From: JALSNL01 sp036479585
GTDB taxonomy: Bacteria > Bacteroidota > Ignavibacteria > Ignavibacteriales > Melioribacteraceae
Direction: 5' to 3'
Assembly (NCBI GenBank): GCA_965224785.1
Contig: OZ245062.1
Coordinates: 2,294,001-2,358,000, forward strand
Length of the DNA stretch: 64,000 bases
Shown here: piece by piece, positions 15,690 to 24,123 of the stretch
Position numbering within the stretch: the stretch's first letter is position 1
Layout of the letters: each line of letters starts with the position of its first letter
Notes under the pieces: generated by a model
The model's input: the letters and a program-made list of their open reading frames with translations, nothing else
Databases searched by the model: none
What the model was told of the DNA's origin: nothing
Position numbers and translations under genes: made by a program

Positions 15690-15841
15690 GTTATTCTCCT
15701 TAGTTGTTAGTTTGTTAAAAATACTACTTTAGTTAATTGTCAGTTTATAATGTGTTTTGTTTTCCCTCCTTTGATTTTAATAAAATAGTTCAAATTTAAT
15801 TTTAATGGGTTATATATTTACTAATTACGATTTAGTTCTAT

Positions 15842-15971
15842 GATTTATGCTGTCATACCAGTTTGTGTTTTTTGCAATAGCGGTATTTATAATATTAATT
15901 AGATTCTGGTATTCCATCAAAAGACGATGAAAATCGGAATGACAGATTCTTAGCTTTTCCGAAAACTAATT
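15842..15971 (+). repeat. MITE-like intergenic repeat, copy 2 (core 15852-15943)
   Basis: The 92-bp core begins GTCATACCAG and ends CGGAATGAC. It aligns without gaps to the reverse complement of 3601-3692 at about 80% identity, and flanking similarity extends to the CCGAAAACTAATT stretch at 15959-15971. It fills most of the 298-bp gap between the TBDR and the beta-helix protein gene. The rest of that gap (15690-15841) is AT-rich with no gene seen. Confidence 0.75.
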
Positions 15972-15987
15972 TGGTTTTAAAAAAATA

Positions 15988-18954
15988 TTAAAATTGATAT
16001 CTTAAACCAAGATTTGCATTTCTACCATAGTCCTCTGAATATCTAGTAAAATTCTTATGTTTTATAACATCTCTTTCAATCTCGTTAGTTAAATTATTTA
16101 TGTTTAAAAATAATTCCATACCGTCCACAGGAAGTTTTTGTTTTAGAGACAAGTCGTAACGTATAAAATCGGTTGAGTACGCTCTCAAAGATTCGTACCA
16201 ATTAGTTGCTCTAAATATACCTGTTGAATATCTCAATGCCCATCTAACAGAAAATCCCATAAAATCATATCCAATAGTGACGTTTAATAAATGATCCGGT
16301 TGAGAAATCATAGGGCTAGTATAAGTTGTATCATTATTAAAGTATGTTGCTCTATAAGTTTTAGGATCAATTTCAAAACCAATTACTGTTCTTAAATATT
16401 TTGCTTCTGATTTATTACGTGTATAGTTTATATTAACTACTAATCCATTTAAGAAACCTGGTAAATACCAAAAGTTAGATTGCCATTCAACTTCAAGACC
16501 ATAATTAAAAGCATCGTTAGGATTATTAATTGCTGTAGATGCTCTTTGACGAAACATTGATGAAGGTAAATCAAAAAAAGCAGTATCCAAAATCACTTTT
16601 TCTCCAGTCCAAAAAATCATGTCCTCAATCTTTTTGTAATAAGCACCTACAGAAAACAATCCTATTTTATCTGAATGAATAGACATTTGCAAATCCCAAT
16701 TTTCAGCTTTTTCAGGCTTAAGTCTAAAATTACTTAAGTTATCAATAGCTCCCCTTGTTGTAATTACCCAACCTGGCATAATATTATTATAGTTTGGTCT
16801 TTGTAGAGTATGCGTATAACCTGCTTTAATAGTAAGCCAATCTGTTGGTTTGTAAAATGCTTGAATCATTGGTAAAATAAAATCATTTTTACGTACTTTC
16901 GTAACTGTATCAATAGGAGTTATTCTCCAATCTCCTAAAACACCAAATCTATTTCCTCTATATCCAGTATATTCAGTTCGATTAGATTCGAAACGAACTC
17001 CGGGAATAATCATTAAATTTTCACCTAAATTAATTTCGGGCATTAAATAAAATGCATAATATTCTTCATTACCAAAAAAATCTTCATAATTTGATTTAAC
17101 ATAATTAATTTCTGTTACACCATAAGGATCTGCAGTAGTTCTACCATCATATTGCTCCATTATAACATCATGCATACGTCTAAACAAATCTCTATCAAAT
17201 ACATTCCCAAAATCATATTTACCGTCTAGGAAATCAGTTCCATCATAGTTTTTATCTAGAAAATCTGTTAATAGTATTCTGAAATCACTAGCTGCCCAGG
17301 CTTCCTTAGTTCTTGTACTAAATTCATTTTCAAAAGTATTATAAATTAAATTTCTATATTCTTGATTGCCACCATCGTTAGATGCACTCAATGTTGTTTT
17401 ATTGTAGTTCTTATTTTTAGTTCTATATTTTCCACCCCAATTCAATTTAACATTAATTTTATTCGTGATATTTATGGTGTATGCCATATTAAGATCTGCA
17501 GCTAAATCTCTTTCTTCTGTTTCACTTTCATCATGAAAAATACCACCTAGCTCCATAAAAAATACTGCTTCATCTGAAGAAAATGTCATTAAATTAGGAA
17601 TAGTTTCGGGATCTAAATCAACATTATACTTTGAGTCTCTATCAGTTGAAAAAGGGTTGGAAGGTGAACTATTGTTGCTTGAAGATATTCTTGCAGGTAA
17701 AACATTTTTTGAAAATGAATGACTTAAAGTTGAATTAATTTCAAAGTTGTCCCATTTATGATCAATACTTAATGAATTAGTTAATATTGTTAATCCACTT
17801 TCGGGTGTATCTGTATAATTGAGGTTAAATCCTTGTTGTTCAAAATCATAAGTGTTTGTGTATCTTGTTTCTTCACGGTTAATGCTACTAAAAAAGTTAG
17901 AAGATTTTATTGTTGTAGATGGTAAAGAAAAATCTAGAACAACTGTAGCACCAATACGCTGTACATTTCTAAAAATATCTTGTAGTTGAACATTATTTGT
18001 TCTAACTGGAGCTTCTAAATTTTCCTGAGAAAACATATTATTACTCCACTTGTTACCTAATTGGTGAGAACTCCTGTCTGCTTCTTCATAATCACCTTGG
18101 GCATACACACCCAATTTATTTGATAAAAAACGACTGCTTCCACCAGCAGATAATTTAAAATCTCCGAAAGAACTTCTTAGTCCGTTGTAGCCCCCTTGTG
18201 CAATAACATTAAAGGTTGGTTTTTCTGGTGCTGTTCTAATTCTAAAATTAACTATACCTCCAGTAGCATTTGCTTCTTGGTTTGCCATTATCGATTTTGT
18301 TAATTCTATACCTTCTAGCATGTATGGTGATATCATACTTAAATCTGAACTTCTATCATTTTCACCAGTAGCAGCCATATTCACTCCATCAATCTGAACT
18401 TTAGAATATTTTGGAGCCATTCCACGAATAACTAATTTATTTCCTTCCCCACCGCTTCTTTCTATAGACACACCAGGTAATCTACCAACTGCTTCAGCAG
18501 CGTTAGCTTCTGGCAACTGTTGTATTTGTTTGCTTGAAACAATATTCTTAATTGTTTTCGAGGTCAGCTGTTGGTTGATTGCTGCTTGTTGTGCAGATGC
18601 TTGTCCGGTTACAACAACAGTTTTACCTTCAATAGTTTTATGTTGAAGTTCAATATCAGTTCCTAGTACTCTATTTTTTACTATTGTAAGAGTTACTACT
18701 TCCGACTCATAACCAATATAGCTAACAGTTAATTTTTGTTCTCCAACTGGAATGTTTGTTATGTAAAATTTACCATCAAAATCAGTTGCAGCTCCAATGT
18801 TATGACCCTTAAAGATTAAGTTAGCTCCTGGTAACGGATCACCATTAGATTTGTCAATTACTTTTCCTGAAATTTTTCCGGTCTGGGCAATAGTGAATGA
18901 ACTTAAAAATAAAACTATTATTAAGACAGAAATGAGATGTAGAGGTTTAAACAT
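15988..18954 (-). CDS. TonB-dependent receptor with carboxypeptidase-like N-terminal domain
   Basis: Outer-membrane transporter of about 988 residues. A signal peptide (1-24, ending FTIAQ) is followed by a carboxypeptidase regulatory-like domain (about 26-110, GDPLPGANLIFKG and YIGYES), a plug domain (about 130-250, QLPEANAAEAVGRLPGVSI and LVIRGMAPKYSKVQIDGV), and a long beta-barrel ending LGLRYQF with a terminal Phe. The ATG at 18954 is preferred because GGAG lies 8-9 bp before it; a TTG four codons upstream is the alternative. No SusD-like gene accompanies it; a beta-helix T9SS protein follows. Upstream lie a LacI-like palindrome and the 40-bp element shared with rhaA. It probably imports rhamnose-containing oligosaccharides (inferred). 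Confidence 0.95.
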   Translation of the reverse strand: MFKPLHLISVLIIVLFLSSFTIAQTGKISGKVIDKSNGDPLPGANLIFKGHNIGAATDFDGKFYITNIPVGEQKLTVSYIGYESEVVTLTIVKNRVLGTDIELQHKTIEGKTVVVTGQASAQQAAINQQLTSKTIKNIVSSKQIQQLPEANAAEAVGRLPGVSIERSGGEGNKLVIRGMAPKYSKVQIDGVNMAATGENDRSSDLSMISPYMLEGIELTKSIMANQEANATGGIVNFRIRTAPEKPTFNVIAQGGYNGLRSSFGDFKLSAGGSSRFLSNKLGVYAQGDYEEADRSSHQLGNKWSNNMFSQENLEAPVRTNNVQLQDIFRNVQRIGATVVLDFSLPSTTIKSSNFFSSINREETRYTNTYDFEQQGFNLNYTDTPESGLTILTNSLSIDHKWDNFEINSTLSHSFSKNVLPARISSSNNSSPSNPFSTDRDSKYNVDLDPETIPNLMTFSSDEAVFFMELGGIFHDESETEERDLAADLNMAYTINITNKINVKLNWGGKYRTKNKNYNKTTLSASNDGGNQEYRNLIYNTFENEFSTRTKEAWAASDFRILLTDFLDKNYDGTDFLDGKYDFGNVFDRDLFRRMHDVIMEQYDGRTTADPYGVTEINYVKSNYEDFFGNEEYYAFYLMPEINLGENLMIIPGVRFESNRTEYTGYRGNRFGVLGDWRITPIDTVTKVRKNDFILPMIQAFYKPTDWLTIKAGYTHTLQRPNYNNIMPGWVITTRGAIDNLSNFRLKPEKAENWDLQMSIHSDKIGLFSVGAYYKKIEDMIFWTGEKVILDTAFFDLPSSMFRQRASTAINNPNDAFNYGLEVEWQSNFWYLPGFLNGLVVNINYTRNKSEAKYLRTVIGFEIDPKTYRATYFNNDTTYTSPMISQPDHLLNVTIGYDFMGFSVRWALRYSTGIFRATNWYESLRAYSTDFIRYDLSLKQKLPVDGMELFLNINNLTNEIERDVIKHKNFTRYSEDYGRNANLGLRYQF

Positions 18955-19022
18955 TTGATACTCCAACTAATATTTTTTAATAATTTCTTAACAAAATTTT
19001 GATAAATCTTTAACATTTACGA

Positions 19023-19030
19023 AAACGTTT
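19023..19030 (-). promoter_or_regulatory. Possible LacI-type operator core in receptor leader
   Basis: AAACGTTT, within GAAAACGTTTAAG, is a perfect 8-bp palindrome with the central CG of LacI/CcpA-type sites. It lies about 70 bp before the receptor start and about 31 bp downstream of a TATGTTTG box, where a bound repressor would block transcription. The outer arms are not symmetrical, so support is modest. Confidence 0.35.
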
Positions 19031-19179
19031 AAGTACCTTGTATAAACTTAAACTAAATTGCAAACATATTCAAGGTATAACTACTTTCTAAGTAAATTAA
19101 TATCTCAACTTATAATTCATTTACTTTAGCGAATAAAATAAAAAAACTAAATTATTTTACCCTATATGGAGTGAACAAA

Positions 19180-19219
19180 CAATGGAATATTTGGGATTTT
19201 TTTTATACTTTTTAACACA
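19180..19219 (-). promoter_or_regulatory. Conserved 40-bp element upstream of the receptor (second copy)
   Basis: Matches 2415-2454 (before rhaA) at 37 of 40 positions, including an unbroken TATTTGGGATTTTTTTTA plus TACTTTTT. It lies 226 bp from the receptor ATG in the same orientation as at rhaA. This is the best evidence in the window for a shared regulon. Confidence 0.55.
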
Positions 19220-19361
19220 CTTCATTATTGATAATTAAAGGTGATTTTTTAATTCAGCCTTCTCTTTGCTATACTGATGTTAAAGTGGTTCTCGGATTTT
19301 AATCTATAACGAAAAATGACCACCAGATTAATGCTATCTGAAAAATGTACCCACACTTCCC

Positions 19362-20543
19362 CTATTTCTTTAGTCCTAAATTTTTAGAAATAATTTCTTT
19401 TCTTTGTTCAACACATTTTGCAGTTCCTAGTCCATCTTCGGGAGTATTTTTTACATAATCTATTAACTTATCAACCGTAGATGTAGCAACGTGCATTCTT
19501 TTATCTGAGGAAGCATAATAAATAAGCACATCATCATTTTTCTTTTTTACCCATCCATTAACGAACAATACATTTCCGACATCACCAATAAATTCATCTC
19601 CCATAGGAGCCATAAAATGTCCGCCCGGTTTATAAATAACTTTTGTCGGGTCTTCCAAAGAAGTCATAAACATGAACAATGTGTACCTTAACCCCGCCGC
19701 ATTATTCCTAACAGAATGAGCCAAGTGTAGCCATCCTTCCTTTGTTTTTATGGGAGCTCCGCCTTGTCCATTTTTTAATTCTCCAACTGTATGGTAGAGG
19801 CGAGGATAGATAACTGTCTCTTTTTTTATTTTTGCTTTTTCAATAGAATCAGAAAGTCCCCAAGCAATTCCACTTCCACTACCAACATCAATAAAGCCAT
19901 CTTGCGGACGTGTATAAAATGCATACTTTCCATTTACAAATTCCGGATGTAATACAACATCTCTTTGCTGTGGAGAAGGTGTTTCTAAGTCTCCTAGTCT
20001 TTCCCATTTTTTAAGGTCTTTGGTTCTAGCAATACCTGCACCAGAAATTGCTGACGATTGATCAAACTTGGAAGTTTTCGGATCTTTTCTTTCAACACAA
20101 AAAACTCCGTATATCCATCCATCTTCGTGCTTAACTAAGCGAACATCATAAATGTTTGTATCTGGGTCTTTTGTCTCCGGCATTGTTATTGGGTAGTCCC
20201 AAAACTTAAAATTGTCAATCCCATTTTTACTTTCTGCAATTGCAAAAAATGATTTACGATCATTCCCTTCTATTCTTGCAGCAAGACAGATTTTACCTTT
20301 GAACTCAATTGCACCAGCATTATATACCGAGTTAACTCCCATTCTTACTTGCAAATTTGGATTTGTTTTGTGGCTAAGATCAAAACTCCAATTTATTGGA
20401 ACGTGATCTTCTGTTAGAATACTATTTTGGTATCTATCATAAATTCCATTCCAAATATTTGTTTTTTTATTTTTCTTGGAGAGCAGAAGTCTTTGCTCTT
20501 TAAGAAGTTTAACTAGTTTTTTGTCGAAAGTATTTTTTGTCAT
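19362..20543 (-). CDS. GH130 glycoside phosphorylase (beta-mannosyl-glucose phosphorylase-like)
   Basis: A 393-residue cytoplasmic enzyme with no signal peptide. It phosphorolyses beta-mannosides, giving mannose-1-phosphate. It is strongly like 4-O-beta-mannosyl-glucose phosphorylases (GH130 subfamily 1): GVNSVYNAGAIEFKGK, RIEGNDRKSFFAIAES, PDTNIYDVRLVKHEDGWIYG with the likely general acid Asp, PSPQQRDVVLHPEFVNGKYA, FYTRPQDGFIDVGSGSG, and RNNAAGLRYTLFMFMT. It lies 407 bp upstream of the TBDR and 153 bp downstream of the propeller gene, so it may have its own promoter. It suggests that imported beta-mannosyl disaccharides are split with energy conservation. Specificity within GH130 is inferred from similarity by eye. 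Confidence 0.88.
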   Translation of the reverse strand: MTKNTFDKKLVKLLKEQRLLLSKKNKKTNIWNGIYDRYQNSILTEDHVPINWSFDLSHKTNPNLQVRMGVNSVYNAGAIEFKGKICLAARIEGNDRKSFFAIAESKNGIDNFKFWDYPITMPETKDPDTNIYDVRLVKHEDGWIYGVFCVERKDPKTSKFDQSSAISGAGIARTKDLKKWERLGDLETPSPQQRDVVLHPEFVNGKYAFYTRPQDGFIDVGSGSGIAWGLSDSIEKAKIKKETVIYPRLYHTVGELKNGQGGAPIKTKEGWLHLAHSVRNNAAGLRYTLFMFMTSLEDPTKVIYKPGGHFMAPMGDEFIGDVGNVLFVNGWVKKKNDDVLIYYASSDKRMHVATSTVDKLIDYVKNTPEDGLGTAKCVEQRKEIISKNLGLKK

Positions 20544-20696
20544 TTTTGTCCTAAGTTATATTATTAAATAATTAGTTTTTTAAAAATAATTGTGAATTGT
20601 GTTTGAAATATTTAGCTACTAAAATTATTTCAAACAGTTTTAGAATGTATTTGCAAATGGGATTTGTGAAATATAGATGTTATTAAATTTTTCTGA

Positions 20697-22049
20697 TTAT
20701 TTCAGTAAAATAATTTTTTTTGTAACTATCATGTTTGGAGTTTGTATTCTTACTAAATATATTCCAGAATTTACAGTTTCATTATTGTTGTCGTGAGCGT
20801 TCCAGTTTATTGTATGACTTCCTTCTGCATAAGAACTTCCTACTATTTCCTTAATCAATTCACCTATTGTGTTATAGATTTGAAAATTGACTTTTGTAGA
20901 ATTTGAAAGAGCAAAAGTAAAATTGACACTTAAATTAAATGGATTCGGATATGTCTTTAGTGAAAGTATTTCCTTTACAGTATTTTTTGAATGAGATTCC
21001 ATACTAAGTGGTAGCTCTGAAAGTTTAGACAATCCTTTATCAGTAGCAATCCAAATGTTATTTTTTGAGTCAATTTTAATATCTAAAATATTGTTACTAA
21101 TTACTCCATCAGTTTCAGCATAAGATTTCCAATTATTTCCATCAAAACTTGAGACGCCTCTTATTGTACCAAACCACATCATTCCATTGCTATCACCTGA
21201 GATTGAGGTAACTCTATTATCAACTAAACCATCTTCAGTTGTAAAAATATTCCAGTCTGCATTTTTAGAATCATGTTCAAAGTGAGATGCTACTCCATTT
21301 ACAGTTCCATACCAATGGTTATTTTGCTTATCAATAAAAACTGTTAGAACAGTATCGGAAGGAAGACCGCTCCACGTACTTTGCACAATAGAGGCAGAAC
21401 TAATTCCATCAATTTCGTGATTATAAAATCTACTAATTCCTCCGCCATCTGTTGCTACATACATTACTCCACCACTCGGTATATAGTTTTCATTTCTATG
21501 AAAAACTGTATCGGAAGAAATGGAGAATGAATTAATTTGATTACCCTTAAGTTTAATTCCAGGAGAACCTATACTTAAACTTAGAACTTCACTTGGTGTA
21601 ATAATAGACACACCCTTATCAGTTCCCAGCCACTTATAAAAATCAGAATCAATTCCAATTGAAGTAATTGTATCGGAGAGAATGTTTAAAGTATTTTTAC
21701 TCCAATACTTAATTCCCGCTGTTATAAACAAATCTTCAACATTAAAATTTATTGTTCCTTTATTACTGCCTAACCAAAGTGTATTTGCTGAATCTTTTTC
21801 TAGTATAGAACTATTTATTATCTTACTACTAATTCCATCTTCTGTAAAATAAGTTTCCCAATTGTTTCCATCAAAGCTTGCAAGACCTTTATCTGTAGTA
21901 ACCCAAATTGTTTCTTCTACTATTGTGATTGATGTAACGTAATTACTCGGAAGCCCACTATTATCAGTAGTATAGTTGCTCCAAGTTTGTCCAAGTAAAT
22001 TGTTGGATAAAAGAAAAAGCATAATAAATAATAAATATTTTCTAATCAA
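20697..22049 (-). CDS. Secreted sensor-type beta-propeller with T9SS tail
   Basis: A 450-residue exported protein. The signal peptide (1-20, ending LLGQ) precedes repeated two-component-regulator propeller units, each with a pattern like TEDGLVDNRVTSISGDSNGMMWFGT or TDGVISNNILDIKIDSKNNIWIATDKG (about 25-350). These are the repeats that form the sensor half of hybrid two-component systems. Here no kinase or membrane segment follows; instead the C-terminus (about 365-450) is a T9SS tail with TYPNPFNLSVNF and a final KKIILLK. It sits 9 bp after the DUF362 gene and probably shares its operon. It may be a surface-bound glycan-binding propeller; the role is not known. Confidence 0.85.
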   Translation of the reverse strand: MIRKYLLFIMLFLLSNNLLGQTWSNYTTDNSGLPSNYVTSITIVEETIWVTTDKGLASFDGNNWETYFTEDGISSKIINSSILEKDSANTLWLGSNKGTINFNVEDLFITAGIKYWSKNTLNILSDTITSIGIDSDFYKWLGTDKGVSIITPSEVLSLSIGSPGIKLKGNQINSFSISSDTVFHRNENYIPSGGVMYVATDGGGISRFYNHEIDGISSASIVQSTWSGLPSDTVLTVFIDKQNNHWYGTVNGVASHFEHDSKNADWNIFTTEDGLVDNRVTSISGDSNGMMWFGTIRGVSSFDGNNWKSYAETDGVISNNILDIKIDSKNNIWIATDKGLSKLSELPLSMESHSKNTVKEILSLKTYPNPFNLSVNFTFALSNSTKVNFQIYNTIGELIKEIVGSSYAEGSHTINWNAHDNNNETVNSGIYLVRIQTPNMIVTKKIILLK

Positions 22050-22058
22050 TTCGTTTCC

Positions 22059-24095
22059 CTATTTAAGTAGTATCATCTTTTTTGATTCAACAAAACTGCC
22101 TACTTGTAATTTATAAATATATGTTCCACTAGCTAAATTACCACCGTCAAAAGTAGCTTCGTAAATACCGGGATTTTGTTTTTGGTTTACTATTGTTGCA
22201 ACATGTTTTCCTAATACATCATAAATATTTAATTGCACCAATTGTTCTTGTAGAGACGTTGCATGCAACGTCTCTACAATTGGAATTGAATATTTTATTG
22301 ATGTCGTTGGGTTAAATGGGTTTGGATAATTTTGTTTTAATGTAAACTGACTTGAAACATTATCAATTACTTCAATATCGGTAGTAATAGTTTGGTCAAC
22401 AAATACTAATTCAATTCCATCTCCAATTCCTAGATTACGTGAGTATTGTTTATCATCTGAATTGTTCCAATGTTCGTTAACACCTAAACTACCAATTGGA
22501 GTTCCATCACCTTCGGGATCATAAGAAACTCCATCTGGCCAATACTCTGAGGAAGCAGCTTGTCGAAGATAGTCTGTTGTCCCAGTCATACGAGGGTGTC
22601 TAACTTTTATTAAATAATTATCATCTACCGAACCATCATATTCCGTATAAAGAAAATCAAAAGCAACAGATTCAATTGCAACCATATCTTGCGAAACAAA
22701 TATTGATGAAGTCCAATCATTATTGAAAGGAGTCATCTCCCATTTTGTCGGAGGCTCTACAGCTTCCGAACCAGCCCAAAGTGCATCAAGAAGAAATAGC
22801 ACTTGATTATTCCCTATTTTTTCATGTCCCATCATATCCACTTGCACTCTATATAAAGAAGAATCAGTTCTTGATGGTATTCCTTCAGGAATTGCCACTA
22901 ATCCAGGATGCAAATGTTCTGCACTATTTCTAGTATGAGAACCAAAGTGGTTTTTTGCAAATAGTGTAACTCCAGCACGAGCATGTGCTTTAAGAGTAGG
23001 AACATTAATTAAATAATCTGCATCATTCATTACAGTATAAATTTTATCAGAAACAGCATCGCTCATTTCGTTTCCTTTATCTGAATAGAATACTACATTA
23101 TTAGCTGTTGGAAGTGCTTGCTCACGTCCGCTACCTCCATCATTAGAAATATAATGAACATTAGGGAATTGAGATTCCCAAAGATCAAAACTATTATTGT
23201 ACAAAAACTTCATAGGATCACCAACAAATATATTTTCTTGTTGAACTCCATAAGTATCAATCAACTGACTTAATAATGAAAGTATTAAGTGTGGAGAAGT
23301 TTCTGACATTCCGTAAAAATCATTTCTACTGTGGTCATTATCCGATGTAATATTTCCCCACGATTTACCTTTGCCCCAAGTTGATGTTGCATTTACTTTT
23401 ATAAATATTTTTTCACCTTGAGTATATCCTTGCAACTTCCCAAGTTTTCTTTGATTAAAATATTTGAATATGTTTTCCCAAGCATCTATGTCGGTGTTTT
23501 CATCTGTCAATTTCTTTAAACTTGATGATAGCATTTTATCAATTTCAATTTGATCATTATTTTTATTTAAGAACCATCCATCATCACTCGTGTCAGCAGC
23601 AGTTCCTTTTTCACCATAATACTTATTTGTACAATTCTCATTTGTTGCATCCGGATTCCAAACCCAAACTACTCTTCCTGGATTGATTCCTTTTGCATCA
23701 CCAATAGGAGCAAGGGGTTTAACAGTTTCATTAAATTTATCAGTACTGGCAAATGATTTTAGATCATAACTACTTGTTCCAACAATCAAGAAAAGTATTC
23801 CTATAAATAGAAAAAGTCCCGCTTGAAAATATGATGATTTACAAAAATCTATTTTCATTTTTTTGAATGCAACTACTGCTCCTACTAACCCGATTATCCA
23901 AAGCACAAAACTAGATGCCATAGGTGCTGCAACCTTCATACAAGGATATCCTGCACGGCTTGGTTTTGGAATTACTCTTATTAAAAACCAGACTAACGCA
24001 CCAAGTCCAAATAGTGGAAATGCATTTTTAAGTAAAAATTTTTTCCATTTTGATTCTTCTTTTTGTCCGTTTTCTTTTTTCATAGTTTTATCCAT
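22059..24095 (-). CDS. DUF362 protein with N-terminal membrane segments and T9SS tail
   Basis: A 678-residue protein of unusual build. The N-terminus has no ordinary signal peptide but shows three hydrophobic segments (about 24-42, 57-78, 90-108). A DUF362-like domain follows (about 230-420: IFVGDPMKFLYNN, INVPTLKAHARAGVTLFAKNHFG). A C-terminal type A sorting tail ends the protein (QNYPNPFNPTTSIKYSIP at about 590, then SKKMILLK). DUF362 proteins are often iron-sulfur associated, but no cysteine cluster is seen here. The tail contains a 32-bp palindrome encoding VETLHATSLQ. The gene lies between GH1 and the propeller gene. The function is unknown, and how the tail and membrane segments coexist is unclear. 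Confidence 0.8.
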   Translation of the reverse strand: MDKTMKKENGQKEESKWKKFLLKNAFPLFGLGALVWFLIRVIPKPSRAGYPCMKVAAPMASSFVLWIIGLVGAVVAFKKMKIDFCKSSYFQAGLFLFIGILFLIVGTSSYDLKSFASTDKFNETVKPLAPIGDAKGINPGRVVWVWNPDATNENCTNKYYGEKGTAADTSDDGWFLNKNNDQIEIDKMLSSSLKKLTDENTDIDAWENIFKYFNQRKLGKLQGYTQGEKIFIKVNATSTWGKGKSWGNITSDNDHSRNDFYGMSETSPHLILSLLSQLIDTYGVQQENIFVGDPMKFLYNNSFDLWESQFPNVHYISNDGGSGREQALPTANNVVFYSDKGNEMSDAVSDKIYTVMNDADYLINVPTLKAHARAGVTLFAKNHFGSHTRNSAEHLHPGLVAIPEGIPSRTDSSLYRVQVDMMGHEKIGNNQVLFLLDALWAGSEAVEPPTKWEMTPFNNDWTSSIFVSQDMVAIESVAFDFLYTEYDGSVDDNYLIKVRHPRMTGTTDYLRQAASSEYWPDGVSYDPEGDGTPIGSLGVNEHWNNSDDKQYSRNLGIGDGIELVFVDQTITTDIEVIDNVSSQFTLKQNYPNPFNPTTSIKYSIPIVETLHATSLQEQLVQLNIYDVLGKHVATIVNQKQNPGIYEATFDGGNLASGTYIYKLQVGSFVESKKMILLK
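22248..22279. repeat. 32-bp perfect palindrome inserted in-frame in a coding sequence
   Basis: TTGTAGAGACGTTGCA is followed directly by its reverse complement TGCAACGTCTCTACAA, with no loop. It lies in the T9SS tail of the DUF362 gene, adding about ten residues (around VETLHATSLQ) between the first and second strands of the domain without breaking the frame. Palindromes of this GTAGAGACGTTGCATGCAAC type are, from memory, dispersed in several bacterial groups. Confidence 0.8.
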
Positions 24096-24123
24096 TTGAA
24101 TTATGTTCTTTATTCATTAACAA

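Larger units (their letters stand above)
18955..19361. promoter_or_regulatory. Control region of the second TonB-dependent receptor (407 bp)
   Basis: No gene was found. On the minus strand, reading towards the receptor, it holds the conserved 40-bp element (19180-19219), a TATGTTTG -7-like box (19061-19068), and the palindrome AAACGTTT (19023-19030). No terminator for the upstream GH130 gene was identified. Confidence 0.55.
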
